From positions 262,675,480 through 262,739,479 of the forward strand of contig CM042687.1 in NCBI GenBank assembly GCA_023614405.1: DNA of 64,000 nucleotides, in the 5' to 3' direction. The stretch's first letter is position 1, and each line of letters begins with the position of its first letter. The notes under the pieces are model-generated. The model was not told the origin of the DNA. It searched no databases and was given only the letters and a program-made list of their open reading frames with translations. Source of the DNA: Avena insularis (taxonomy: Eukaryota > Streptophyta > Magnoliopsida > Poales > Poaceae). Position numbers and translations under genes: made by a program. Below, in pieces: positions 35,286 to 47,267 of this stretch.

Positions 35286-37272
35286 GTTGGAACCAACTCA
35301 AAATCACTTATGGTTGATTTTAGTAAAATGTTTGAAATTGCAAAAGCTACTGGCTTGTTATTTTTACTAAGGATGATCCATAGTTTCAAATTGTTTGAAT
35401 CCAACGGGAGTGATTAGAGATTTTCATCTACTTTCAAACAAAATTGGATTCATTCAATTTGGTGGAGTGAATCTCTTTGAATTGATTTTTAAAGTTCACT
35501 ACAGAAAAGGTTTTTGAATAAAAATAAAAAGACTAGATTTGAATTACTGGGATCGCGTGGGAAACATTACTGGGCTGGCCCAACTGCACATCGCCCGCGC
35601 AGCAGGATCACTCAGGCTGGTCCCACGCGTCAGCGGGTCATCTAACGCGAAGCGGTATCGATCAATACTAACCCTACGATTACAACACGATCCACGGTCT
35701 AGGTTCGTCGTCTATGTCGCGGCGCTCCGGCGAGATTCTGACCTAGCGGCACGGCGAGGGTGTCCGTGGGCTTACCAGGGCTCCAGCTAGGGTCGACGGT
35801 GCAGGCGAACGAGCGTGTCAATGACGACGATTCGAATGGCCGTAACGACAACTCCTGGGGTGGCTCCAATTGACGGTGCCTTCCCCTCATGGCAGCGATA
35901 GACTTCGATCAAATTCTGGCGATAGGGTGCTTGCCTTGCTCCGGGAACAGGTCAGAGGTGTTTCTGAGCGAGAGAGGAGTAGAATGGTGTGAAGATTGAG
36001 GCTGGGGGTGGTCTCTATTTATACCCTCGAGGGTGAGGCAGTGCGGCATGGGAAGGGCTCGTCGGTGACGTTGTTACAGGTCGAGCTAGGCATGGAGAAG
36101 GGCATGGGTCAACGCTGTTGGGTGTGGCGATCGTCATGCGAGTGCTGGCTCGACAAGGGGCGGTCTCAGTTGGTCGGGCGACGTCGGCGCTCTGTGCGGG
36201 TACGGCGGTGTTCATCAGCGAGTACGGTGGTCAAGGGGGCGCGCGGTGACCAATGGGCATGTCTGGGCGGTGGCTGGTGACGCCACGGTTGCATGGTACG
36301 GGCGAGAGCCGTCATGCGCAGGCGCGCGAGGCGCGCGGCGCTCCATCGTGCTCTCGGCATGTCCGTGTCTTAAATGGGCGTGGCCGTTCCAGTGTCTTCG
36401 CGTCTCGCCGTTGGTCTAGGGGTGGACAGAGAGGGACAGTGAGGTCACGACTATCAGCTAGACATCATGAGCGAGTGAGGCACGACCTATGGCGTGCTGT
36501 CCATGTCCGAGTGACATGGGGAGCTCGGGTACCACTTGCATTGATCAAGGCAGTGAAGGAGAATGGCTCAATTGCACGACTGGGTACTGGGGGTGATCGT
36601 GGGTGAGCTAGGGTAAAGATTTGGGGTATAATGGATGAGCAATTGATTGATCACAAACAGTAGATAGTTGGTACTTGTATTGTGATCACCAAGTGTTCAA
36701 TCAAATGGCCACATGAACTACACCATCACCAAATTCAATGATTTTTGGTGAGTGATCTGATACTAATCTTGGTAGTCTCTGGGTGCAATGGTTTGCCAAG
36801 GGGTGTTGGTTTGAGTGGTTTTCCAAAAATGGCTATCATGGTACATAAGATAGATTCAAATTTGAATTTCCTCTCAAAAGAGTTTAAAGATGTTCCTGCA
36901 AGGTTGGTGAGTTCCATTTGGTTCAGTGTCACTAGGTCTAGCAAGGTGAGAAAATAAATGGGAAAGTTTATGTTTGAGATTAGTTGCTAGAGATGGTAAA
37001 AGTGAGCTAGTGGTTAACTTGGGCAGAAATGACCATTAGGTCTTATGCTTTATATTTTCATTTTCTTTTGTTTTGATTTGATTTGATAGTGACCTAGATG
37101 ATATGGTTTTGATCTATAAACCATTTCTCATCATTTACAACAATCAAACATGGCATTGCAAGCATTCATACACTCACTCAATAAGATTTGAATTTAAGTA
37201 ATAAGAGCTTTTGTTAACCCTAATCTTGATTACTTAGGGAATGATCTTCATTAGTATTTTTGGGGTGTTACA

Positions 37273-37522
37273 AAAAGGTCCTAGCCGGACATGTTATAGA
37301 GTTCTACACAGATACTAACTAGTCTTCATGTCTTGCACTCCAAGGCTCCGGGTTGATCGGTGACTACACCGTAGCCTTCCTTTATCCGTCATGGGACTCC
37401 CTTCTGGATCCGTCTAACTAGGCCGCCCATCAGGCCATGGGCCTTGCTACCAACTATGAGCCACCCGAGTTAGCCTGATTAGGGACATGCAATGGTGATA
37501 CCCATTTAGCATATCCCCAATA
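37273..37522 (-). mobile_element. Outer Gypsy 3' LTR, upstream half
   Basis: On the minus strand the LTR begins TATTGGGGATATGC at 37,522 (usual start TGTTGGGG, so G to A at base two), directly after a polypurine-like tract CTCGGAG..CAGGGACTAC (37,523-37,545). It continues at 23,158. Total LTR is about 525 bp without the nested insertions. Because the PPT lies on the right, this is the 3' LTR of a - strand element whose body extends right. Confidence 0.65.
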
Positions 37523-37545
37523 GTAGTCCCTGAAAAACTCCGAGA

Positions 37546-38112
37546 TGTTGCACCGTCTTGCCTCTTCAGTTTGAATTCTCCGTCTAGGTGACGTCGGCAA
37601 TTTGTCAAGAAACATCTTGTAGTCCTCTAAAGAACCCTACAATATTCTTCTTCTTCATTACACAAGTCGGAGAATCATTGAATTTTCCATCTTACTCTTC
37701 TCGTAGTCGGACAGGATCCATCCATGTCGGAATTTTTGGATGGGACTGTTCGTCTGCATTTGTTAGTGGGATGACGTAGACCATATCTAGTGTCGCCTCA
37801 AAACTCACACATGCAGTAAACATAATGATCGATTTTCCCATGCGAGAAATCCAAAACATCGAGCGGCGGTGGTGGTAACATGGCAAAATCTCCATGCATT
37901 CTCGCGCACGCGCTGTCCACACGTCGACCGTTGGATCGTATTGCACGCATCTTGATGCCGGGGCTATAAAGTTTTCACTGTGCAGGTAAATTTATTTTTA
38001 CCCTCATTTTCTCCCGCATCGTCTTCTTCCTCTCGCCAAGATCCTCCTCGAGCTCTTTGCATAGAAAAAACCCTAACCCTTACTCCAGTTCCCATCTCCT
38101 CCTCCTCCATTA
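37546..38112 (+). promoter_or_regulatory. Promoter and leader of the second antisense ORF
   Basis: A TATA box (ctataaa, 37,964-37,970) in a GC-rich setting is followed by a CT-rich leader (..cttcttcctctcgcc.., ..ccatctcctcctcctcc..) ending at the ATG at 38,113. The spacing gives a ~110-base leader, so this looks like a working-type plant promoter for the + strand ORF, opposite to the host element's own direction. Confidence 0.6.
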
Positions 38113-40190
38113 ATGGCGAGCAATAACACACCCACATCCATGGCGGCGTTCGGTGAGGCTTTGGCTAAGCCATGCAGCTCGGTGCACGTCCCGCCGGAGG
38201 GGGTGGAGGTGCCAATTTCCGTGGTGGTGGAATCCACCGGCGGTGATCATATTCCAGCGGCACTCGAGCCGTTGGAAGAAGAGGTGGATTCCCATAAGGG
38301 AGTATGGAGGGGCTTTGACATCTCCGTCGGGGACATCAAAGAGATGATCTCCGAGGGGTATGTCCCGGCGATCAAGGATCTTGTCTGGCGACGACGACGA
38401 CCGGAGATGTGGTCCCTTCTCCCCAAGACTGAGAGAAGGTGTACCTCAAAGCTCAACTAGTGCGCGACGTCTCCCTCCCGATCTGCAAATTCTGCCTCCA
38501 AGTCCTCTAGCATTTCTGGGTTCAACCTCAAAACCTTTCTCCTAACAGCATCTTAGCAACTATGTAGCTTTGTGTGAAGGATACCTAGGGATTAGGCCTA
38601 GGTTAGATCTCTTTATCTATTTTTTCACCGTCAAGAGGGAAGCGAGAGATAATAAGGATGCACTTAGGAATGACGGAACTATTAGCTTTAAGATCCGGGC
38701 TAGCTGGCGGTTCCCCAACATTGTGGGACATGAGTCCTGCAAGAACTGGCAACGTAGATACTTATACGGCCCAGATATCCCTCTGGTTGGTCGAGAAGGC
38801 ACATACCCGGACTTCATCGACAGGGCCGCCGCCGAAGCCATCACACGGAGGTCCCAAGCCATCGTTCCCTCTAACGATGAAGCCTCCCGTGCCGTAAGGC
38901 AGATCGAGTGGCTCGTCGAAACGGGTCTGACCGGCTTGGACCTAGCAATGTGCTAGTTTGTAAGGTGGATCCAACCTCTGTAGCGCTGCGAGAAGCTGAT
39001 GTGTCCGTACACGAAGGACAGAAAAGATACCTCCGGATTTCCGAGGATAACTTTTCCAGTGACTCCATCAAGCTCCGCCTCAAAGACATCGTCAAGGTGA
39101 AGGACCGGAAGCACGACTTCACCATCACATATGACATGTTCGAGGACGACAAGTTCCCAAAGGTAAATTTGATTCTTTGCATTGCTTTGACATATACTCT
39201 AGTTCTTCTGCCTTTAATATATCTATCCATCTAACACTATGATCACTTAACAACTGGGGGACTTGGATGAAGACAACATGGCTCCCCAAGTCTATGACGC
39301 CAAGATGAAGGATGTCATTGTCGTGTCCAACGACGATGTCCCAGTGGCGCGGAAGCGTAAGAGCTCCACCTCTAATGCTGCTGCCAGAGACAAGAAGAAA
39401 AAGACGAAGAGTGGAGTCTCCAAGAAATCCACCGCCTCCCTGGAGGCGGAGAAAAGAAAGTTAGTTGACATCCCCTTGACCAAGGCGCCAACTGTTGTGT
39501 AATTCTATTTTCCTCCTACTTTGTCACTTGCATTGCTTCTTCCTGTACTTATACTTTTATCACTTTGTACGTTTCAGGAAAAAGTCCAGTTTGAGCTTGA
39601 AGAAGAACTCCAAGACTGCTGGGGCTTCTAAGAATATTCGTGATATGTTGATCCAAGCCTCTCCCGCCATTGCTCCTCCTACTCCTGCTGTCCAGCCCTC
39701 TGCCATTCCCGTCGGATCTCCGACCATGGCGGCATATGATCCCTCCGTCATGGAGGTGGAAATCACTCCTTCTCAGGAGGTCCCAGATGTTGCCGAGATA
39801 TTCGTTGTTCCTGGCGACCAAGCAATGTAGGAGAGCACCTCCTCCCAAGTGGCTGAAGCTCCGACTAAGGATGCCACCGAGAGAGGAAAGGAGTTGGTGG
39901 TGGGAGGCAGATCTGCGGCGACCACGAGCCAGGTGGAGGCCTTCGAGCCCATGAGCTTGACAATTGTTCCAACGCCATCTGCCTCGGCTCCTGGTGTGGC
40001 ACTGACTTCTCCGACGTATGGTCTTGAGGAGCTACTTAAGCAGGCGGAGATCCTCCAACGTAACACAATTGCCTTTGGCAAGTTGTACTCGGAAGCCACC
40101 AATAACCTCCAGATCATCGCCTTCGTAAGTTTTTTCTATCTGTGCACTTTACATATAATATACCACTGTAGCCCCCGAGGACTTAGACGA
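38113..40190 (+). pseudogene. Second Gypsy antisense ORF (transposase_28-like)
   Basis: The ATG at 38,113 opens a 115-codon frame. The domain continues through shifted frames at 38,570-38,956 (CEGYLGIRPRLDLFIYFFTVKRE, CKNWQRRYLYGPD, then a VRQIEWLVETGLTGLDL-type region). 'VDPTSVALREADVSVHEGQKRYL' follows up to a donor at ~39,163 (AAG/GTAAAT), then exons at ~39,266-39,500 (lysine-rich: KKKKTKSGVSKK) and from ~39,578 (after TTTCAG) to a donor at ~40,124. Same architecture as 6,204-8,002. It is antisense to the element whose 3' LTR begins at 37,522. At least three frame breaks and a stop near 39,828 make it non-functional. Confidence 0.65.
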
Positions 40191-40251
40191 TAAACCATAG
40201 GTCTTTAAGTAACAATCTCCCCTCCGGATCCATCCATAGCGGGGAGGAGTT

Positions 40252-42130
40252 TGTTGGAGATATGCCCTAGAGGCAATAATAAATGTAGTTATTATTATAT
40301 CTTTGTGTTTATGATAAATGTTTACATTCATGCTATAATAGTATTAACAAGGAAACATTAATACTTGTGTGATTTGTAAACTTAATTTGAAGTCCCTAGT
40401 AAAGCCTCTATATAATACTAGCTTGTTGGTTAATAGATGATTGTGGTTTCCCTATCATGAACATTGAGATGTTATTAACAACAAGATCATATCGTTAGGA
40501 GAATGATATGATGGACATACTCCTATAGATAAGCGTAGCATAAAGATCAAGTCATTTTAATAGTTCAATTGCTATATGCTTTCTGATACATAGTAATCTG
40601 ATTCCTTCGACCATGAGATCATGCATATCACCTTTACCGGATGGATGCTTTGATGACATCAAACACCACACCGTAACTGGGTGGCTATAAAGGTGGCATT
40701 GGGTGCTCGGAAAGTATTGGTTGAAACACATGGATCAAGAGTGGGATTTGTCCATCCATATGACGGATAGATATACTCTGGGCCCTCTCGGTGAAATGTC
40801 ATCCAATTAGCTTGCAAGCATGTGACTGGTTCACAAGGGATCACATATCACGGGAACGAGAAAAGAGTACTTATCGGTAACGAGGTTGAACTAGGTATGC
40901 AGAGATACCAACGATCATGACCTCGGATAAGTAAACTATCGTGAGACAAAGGGAAATTGATATCGTATGTAAGTGGTTCATTCGATTGCAAAGTAATCGT
41001 AGAAATATGTGGGAGCCATATGAATTTCCAGATTCCTCTATTGGTTATTGTTCGGAGAAGTGTCTCGATCATGTCCGCATAATTCACGAACCGTAGGGAG
41101 ACACACTTAAGGATTCGACGTTGTTTGAGTAGTTATGGAATGATGAGAAAGAGACCGAATGTTGTTCGGAGTCTCGAATGGGATTCGGGATATCACGAGG
41201 AGATCCGGAATGGTCCGGAGAATAAGATTCATATAAGGAAAGTCCCGTTGAGTTGAGGAATGGTTCCGTGTTTTCATCGGAATGTTCTAGAATGTTCCGG
41301 AATGTCCCAAGACTGGAGGGAAGGGTACATGAATGTGTTGTATCAAGTTGGTATGATTGCATCATGTACTAAGTGTCATCGCTGAACCAAATAAAGGATT
41401 AATTCAAATCCTAGTTTGAAAAGTCAAATAGCTAGTTTGAAAAGTCAAACGGCTAAATTTGGAAAGAGGAAAAGAGGAAGGGGAAACTGAGTTGGGAGGA
41501 GTTCCTCCTCCAACCGCAGCGCCCACCCAAGCCGAGTTGGGGAGGGACCTCTCCTCCCTTGGCCGGCCCCTCCACCTATATAAGGAGGGCAGGCTCCCTC
41601 CTAGAGACACACAAGATCCTCTCCAAACCCTAGTACCAAGCCGCCGCCCTAGGGGCACTCCCGCCACGCCTAGGTGAAACCCTAGCCACGGCACTAGCCC
41701 CTCCTGGCGTGTCTAAACCCTAGATCGTCGAGGACTCTCTCATACTCCACCATACTCGCCCGCTTAAGGCGAAGCCTCGAGATCTCCCTCTACTTTCGGT
41801 ACCACGCCACAGTCTTTGCCGGAATCGCGAGGAGAGTGCTACAACCTCCGCCCTCTTTGGAACAAGGAGAGGAAGGTCTTCGAAAATGCAACGTGTGACC
41901 GATCGCAGGGAGCGCTGCCGAACGCAGCCACGGAAGGATCGCTCACGCGATCTTGAGATCGTCAAGAGTACGACTACATCACCCACGAGAATCCGCTCTC
42001 GTTAAACACTTTGGAATCTTCGAGGGTGAGTTATTCCATCGACTCGTTGCTACAATATAGTAGATAGATCTTGGCTTGTTTGTTTGTATGCGGTAGAAAT
42101 TTTTTGTTTTCCATGCTACGAAACCCTACA
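40252..42130 (+). repeat. 5' LTR of Angela element
   Basis: 1,879 bp, TGTTGGAGATATGCCC to AAACCCTACA, TATA box tatataa at 41,577-41,583. Practically identical to the 3' LTR for the first ~1 kb and the last ~130 bp, but strongly different between ~41,249 and ~41,970. Confidence 0.95.
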
Positions 42131-43310
42131 GTGGTATCAAAGCCGTGTCTATATGTAGATCTGTTGCACGAGTAGAACACAATGGTCATTGTGGGCGTTG
42201 ATGCTTTTATTGTCGATTGCTTCTTGTGTACTTTGCATCTTGGGATGTTGGGATGAAGCGGCCGGCTAACCTTACATGACATCGTTCATGAGACTTGCTC
42301 CACGCTTGACATGCAACTTGTATTGCATAAGTGGCTTTATGGTGCCTGCTTTCTCCTAGCATAGTTAAGATCCAATTTACAACGGGTGATTAACAATACT
42401 AGTATCAATGTTGTGGTTCTTGTTTGTAAGTTAGAACGACACTTATTGAAAGCCCCAAACCACGTAAAACATGCAAAGAAAGTAGAGGCGTCTAACTTTG
42501 TTTTGCAGGGGTGTGCAGTGATGTGATATGGCCATGATTGTGATTATATTTGATGTATGCAATGTTCCTTATTGTAAGTTGGCAACCGGCAGGAGCCATA
42601 TGGTTGTCTTTAATTTATGTTAAGACCAGCGTGTCTATTCAAAGTAGTTGTAATAGTTGAAGCCGGTGGGCGACAACCATGGAGAAGCCGCCATTGACCT
42701 TGATGCAATGCCGATGATGATGGAGATCATGTTCGTAGAAGATGGAGATCGAAGCACAAAGAAGAAAGGCCATATCATATCACATATTATGAATTGCATG
42801 TGATGTTAATCCTTTATGCATCTTGTATTGCTTAGTAGACAACGGTAGCATTATAAGATGATCCCTCATGCACATGAATTTCAAGTCATAAAGTGTTCAC
42901 CCTTAGTTGGCACCGTTGCTAAAGCTTGTTGTTTCGAAGCACCACGTGATGATCGGGTGTGTTAGATTCTGCAAGTGCATACAACGTGAGCAAGCCAGAT
43001 TTTCTCATGCGGAAACTAAGGTTTGATCTTGACGAGCCTAGCATGTATAGACATGGTCTCGGAACACGGATCACCGAAAGGTAAAGCATGAATCATATAG
43101 TAGATATGATGAACATGTCGATTGTTCGCCATTGAAACTATATCAACTCTCGTGATGATCGGTGTTGATGTGGTGGATTTGGTTCGTGTGATCACTAAAA
43201 CAATGTGAGGGATATTGTTTTGAGTGGGAGTTCACCTAGATTAAATTTATTAATATGAACTCAATTTGTCATAAACTTAGTCTAAACTATTGCAAATATG
43301 TTGTAGATCA
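42131..43310 (+). other. PBS and untranslated leader of Angela element
   Basis: TGGTATCAAAGC at 42,132-42,143 differs from the initiator tRNA-Met complement by one base. About 1.2 kb of leader without a long frame follows before the gag ATG at 43,311. Confidence 0.85.
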
Positions 43311-45421
43311 ATGGCAGCCCCTACCATCAATTTTAATGCGTTCCTAGAGAAAGAAAAGTTGAAAAACAATGGAAGCAACTTGCGGATTGGTTCCGCAATT
43401 TGAGGATTGTCCTCATAGCGGTAATTTGACCTATGTCTTTGGATGCATCATTGGTGACCCACTGCAGCTGATGCCGATGAAGTAAAGAATGTTTACCTCA
43501 CTCGAAGACTCAAGATCTACTCCAAAGTGTGCTATCTTGTATGGTTTAGAATCGAGCTTAAAAGGTTTGAGAATTCAGACCCATATGATATTGTCGAGGA
43601 TCTCAAATTGATCTTTGAGACTCATGCGGCAATTGAAAGCTATGAGGCTTCAAAAGTTCTTTAACTGCAAGATGGAAGAGGGCAGCCACGAAAGCATGTG
43701 CTTAAGATGTCCGGGCACGCAAAACAAACTTCAAAGCTTGGGTATTGTGATTCCTAATGCTTTGGGGATTTACCGTGTCCTCCAATCACTGCCACCAAGT
43801 TACAAGAACTTTGTGATGAACTACAACATGCAAAACATGAACAAGACGTTACCAGAACTCTTTGCCATGTTGAAGTCTGAAGTGGAGATCAAGAAAGAGC
43901 ACCAAGTGTTGTTGGTCAATAAGATCACCAGATTCAAGAAAGGCAAGTCTAAGGAAGGGACACTTCAAGAAGGGTGGTAAGAAAGTTGCCACGCCTCTTA
44001 AGAAGACCAAGGCTGGACCTAAGCCCGACATCGAGTGCTTTTCGCAAGGGAGAAGGTCATCGAAGCGGAATTGCCCAAAGTACTTGGCGGATTTGAAGAA
44101 CGGCAACATCAAGAAGAAAGGTATATCTGATATACATGTTATTGATGTGTATCTCACTAGTACTCGTAGTAGTGCCTGGGTATTTGATACTGGTTCGGTT
44201 GCTCATATTTGTAACTTGAAACAGGTGCAGAATAAACGGAAGCTAGCGAAGAACGAGGTGATGCGCGTTGGAAACGGATCAAAGGTTGATGTGATCGCAT
44301 CGGCACGCTACCTCTTCATCTACCATCGGGATTAGTTTTATACTTAAATAATTGTTATTTGGTGCTGCGTTAAGCATGAACATTATATCGATCTTGTTTT
44401 TTGCGAGACGGTTACTTGTTTAAGTCCGAGAATAATGGTTGTTCGATTTATATGAGTAATATGTTTTATGCACATGCACCTTTGATAGATGGTCTATTCT
44501 TATTGAATCTCGATAGTGGAAATACACATATTAATAACATTGAGGCTAAACGTTTGAAATCGAAGCGATAACTCGACCTATATGTGGCAATCGCTGTCTT
44601 GGTCACATTGGAGTGAAGCGTATGAAGAAACTCCATTCCGATGGACTTCTTGAATCACTTGATTTCGAATCACTTGAAAGATGCGAAGCATGTCTGATGG
44701 GTAAAATGACTAAGACTCCATTTTCTGGTATAATGGAGCGAGCTACGGACTTATTGGAAATCATACATACCGATGTATGTGGTCCAATGAGTGTAGCATC
44801 GCGCGGTGGTTATCGTTATGTTCTTACCTTCACGGATGACTTGAGTAGATATGGGTATATCTATTTCATGAAACATAAGTCCGAAACTTTCGAGAAGTTT
44901 AAGGAATTTCAAAGTGAGGTAGAGAATCAACGTAACAAGAAGATTAAATTTCTACGTTCTGATCGTGGAGGTGAATATCTAAGTTACGATTTTGGCGAGC
45001 ATTTGAAGAAATGCGGAATACTTTCAGATTGACACCCGGAACACCACCGTAATGGTGTGTCCGAACGTCGTAATCGAACTCTCTTAGATATGGTTCGTTC
45101 TATGATGTCACTTACAGATTTACCGCTATCATTTTGGGGTTATGCATTAGAAACAGCCGCATTCACTTTAAATAGGGCACCATCTAAATCCGTTGAAACG
45201 ACACCGTATGAATTATGGTTTGAGAAGAAACCTAGATTGTCGTTCCTTAAAGTTTGGGGGTGCGGTTATGTGTAAAGAAGTTACAGCCGGACAAGCTTGA
45301 ACCCAAAGCGGAAAAATGCGTCTTCATAGGATACCCGAAGGAAACTATTGGGTATACCTAAGGCAAAATCTTCGTTGCCAAGAATGGATCCTTTCTAGAG
45401 AAGGAATTTCTCTCGAAAGAA
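43311..45421 (+). pseudogene. Angela gag-protease-integrase, frameshifted
   Basis: Gag starts at 43,311 (MAAPTINFNAFLEKEK) and breaks within ~40 codons. A 121-codon stretch (43,615-43,980) covers the LQSLPPSYKNFV region. The zinc knuckle near 44,034 has lost its second Cys and His. The protease motif is present (WVFDTGSVAHIC, ~44,180) but the frame ends at 44,335. The integrase core is open at 44,613-45,032, with the first two catalytic Asp residues visible (IHTDVCGP, LRSDRGGEY). A stop at ~45,030-45,032 precedes the segment with the catalytic Glu (NGVSERRNRT, ~45,055), and the frame breaks again at 45,275. No functional product expected. Confidence 0.85.
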
Positions 45422-47233
45422 GTGACTGGAAGGAAAGTAGAACTCGACGAGGTTGTCGAACCTTCTCTCGAAATTGCGAGTAGCGCAGTGCCGGAAGAAG
45501 TTCCTGTGGTGCCTGCACCAATAAGAGAGGAAGCTAATGATGATGATCATGAAACTTCAGTTGAAGTTGCTACAGAGCCTCGCAGGTCAACGAGAACTCG
45601 TACCACTCCAGATTGGTATGATCCTGTTATGAGTGTCATGTTGGTGGACAACACCGATGACCCTGAGACATATGAGGAAGCGATGATGAGCCCAGATTCC
45701 AATAAATGGCAAGAAGCCATGAAATCCGAGATTGGATCCATGTACGAAAACCAAGTATGGACTTTGGTGGACTTACCGGATGGCCGGAAGGCCGTCGAGA
45801 ACAAATGGATCTTCAAGAAGAAAACAGATGCTGATGGTAATGTTACTGTCTATAAAGCTCAACTTGTCGCAAAAGGGTTTCGACAAATTCAAGGAGTTGA
45901 CTACGATGAGACTTTCTCACCAGTAGCAAAGTTAAAGTCTGTGAGGATTATGTTAGCAATCGCTGCATATTACGATTATGAGATATGGCAGATGGATGTC
46001 AAAACAGCATTCCTCAATGGAGACATTGATGAAGAGTTGTATATGATGCAACCCAAAGGTTTTGTTGATCCTAAAGATGCTAACAAGGTATGCAAACTTC
46101 AACGGTCCATCTATGGATTGAAGCAAGCATCCCAAAGTTGGAATCAATGTTTTGATAAGGTGATCAAAAGTTTTGGTTTTATACAAACTTATGGAGAAGC
46201 TTGTATTTACAAGAAAGTGAGTGGGAGCTCTATAGCATTCTTAATACTATATGTAGATGACATATTGTTGATTGGGAATGATGTAGACCTTCTTAATAGT
46301 GTCAAAGAATATTTGAATAATAGTTTTTCAATGAAGGATCTTGGCAAAGCAGCTTACATATTAGGCATAAAGATTTATAGAGATAGATCGAAACGCCAAA
46401 TATCATTGTCACAAAGTACATATTTGGACAAAGTTCTAAAGAGGTTTGGAATGGAAGATAGCAAGAAAGGGTTCTTGCCCATGTTGCCCAATACGACCTT
46501 GAGTAAAACTCAAAGTCCGACATCAGCAGAAGATATAGAAAGGATGAGTAAGACTCTCTATGCCTCAGCCATAGGATCTCTAATGTATGCTATGCTATGT
46601 ACTAGACCCGACATTGCATATGCTGTTAGTTTAACTAGCAGATATCAAAGTGATCCAGGAGTGGATCATTGGACAGCGGTTAAAAACATCCTTAAGTACT
46701 TGAGAAGAACTAAGGATATGGTTCTTTCTTATGGAGGTGATGAACAGCTCGTTGTTAATGGTTACACCGATGCTAGTTGGAACACTGATCCGGATGATTC
46801 TAAATCACAATCTGGATACGTATTTATTTTGAATGGTGCAGCAGTTAGCTGGAGGAGTGCAAAGCAAAGCGTTGTGGCGAGATCTTCAACCGAATCGGAA
46901 TACATGGCTGCTTCGGAGGCTTCACAAGAAGCGATATGGATGAAAGAGTTCATTACAGAGCTAGGTGTGGTTCCTAGTGCGCTGGACCCAATGTCTATCT
47001 ACTGTGATAACATGGGCGCCATAGCCAATGCGCAAGAACCAAAGTCACACAAGAAGCTGAAGCATATCAAGCTACGTTTTCACGCTATTCGAGAACATAT
47101 CCAAGATGGGGATATAAAGATTTGCAAAGTACACACAGATCTGAATGTGGCGGATCCGTTGACTAAACCTCTCCTGAGGGCAAAACATGACCAGCACCAA
47201 ACTTCCATGGGTGTTCGATATATTACCATGTAA
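45422..47233 (+). CDS. Angela reverse transcriptase-RNase H, open frame
   Basis: A 603-codon open frame without its own ATG; it is the back half of the Copia polyprotein. RT motifs in order: NKWIFKKKTDADG and LVAKGFRQIQGVDYDETFSPVAK (first ~170 residues), QMDVKTAFLNGDI, then the catalytic YVDD within LYVDDILLIGND. RNase H follows, with VNGYTDASWNTD, SSTESEYMAASEA and YCDNMGAIA carrying the catalytic acidic residues, ending ADPLTKPL. All look intact, in contrast to the front half. It copies element RNA into DNA in cytoplasmic particles. Without an in-frame gag-integrase part upstream it could only be made as a fusion, so activity is unlikely. Confidence 0.9.
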   Translation: MTGRKVELDEVVEPSLEIASSAVPEEVPVVPAPIREEANDDDHETSVEVATEPRRSTRTRTTPDWYDPVMSVMLVDNTDDPETYEEAMMSPDSNKWQEAMKSEIGSMYENQVWTLVDLPDGRKAVENKWIFKKKTDADGNVTVYKAQLVAKGFRQIQGVDYDETFSPVAKLKSVRIMLAIAAYYDYEIWQMDVKTAFLNGDIDEELYMMQPKGFVDPKDANKVCKLQRSIYGLKQASQSWNQCFDKVIKSFGFIQTYGEACIYKKVSGSSIAFLILYVDDILLIGNDVDLLNSVKEYLNNSFSMKDLGKAAYILGIKIYRDRSKRQISLSQSTYLDKVLKRFGMEDSKKGFLPMLPNTTLSKTQSPTSAEDIERMSKTLYASAIGSLMYAMLCTRPDIAYAVSLTSRYQSDPGVDHWTAVKNILKYLRRTKDMVLSYGGDEQLVVNGYTDASWNTDPDDSKSQSGYVFILNGAAVSWRSAKQSVVARSSTESEYMAASEASQEAIWMKEFITELGVVPSALDPMSIYCDNMGAIANAQEPKSHKKLKHIKLRFHAIREHIQDGDIKICKVHTDLNVADPLTKPLLRAKHDQHQTSMGVRYITM

Positions 47234-47253
47234 TCTAGATTAGATGACTCTAG

Positions 47254-47267
47254 TGCAAGTGGGAGAC
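47254..47267 (+). other. Polypurine tract of Angela element
   Basis: 'caagtgggagac' directly precedes the 3' LTR; this is the plus-strand priming site. The first LTR base (47,268) is G instead of T. Confidence 0.85.

Larger units (their letters stand above)
23159..37272 (-). mobile_element. ~3.9-kb solo-type Gypsy LTR, split by Copia element
   Basis: Outer ends: TGTAACACCCC on the minus strand at 37,272 and GGTGTTGACA at 23,159, giving matching TGT.AACACCC inverted termini. Minus the Copia insertion (25,078-35,285 plus one duplication) the length is ~3,900 bp. A promoter-like TATA box reads on - near 36,013-36,027 (GGGTATAAATAGAGACC), followed by a GC-rich untranslated region. No PBS, PPT or internal coding region adjoins it. 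Flanking 5-mers gaaag (23,154-23,158) and aaaag (37,273-37,277) agree at four of five positions. Together these suggest a solo LTR left by LTR-LTR recombination. Confidence 0.65.

Noticed and set aside
35996..36606. GC-rich overlapping frames that might be a gene
   Set aside because: They lie in the untranslated part of the ~3.9-kb LTR just after its TATA box, and no frame resembles a protein.
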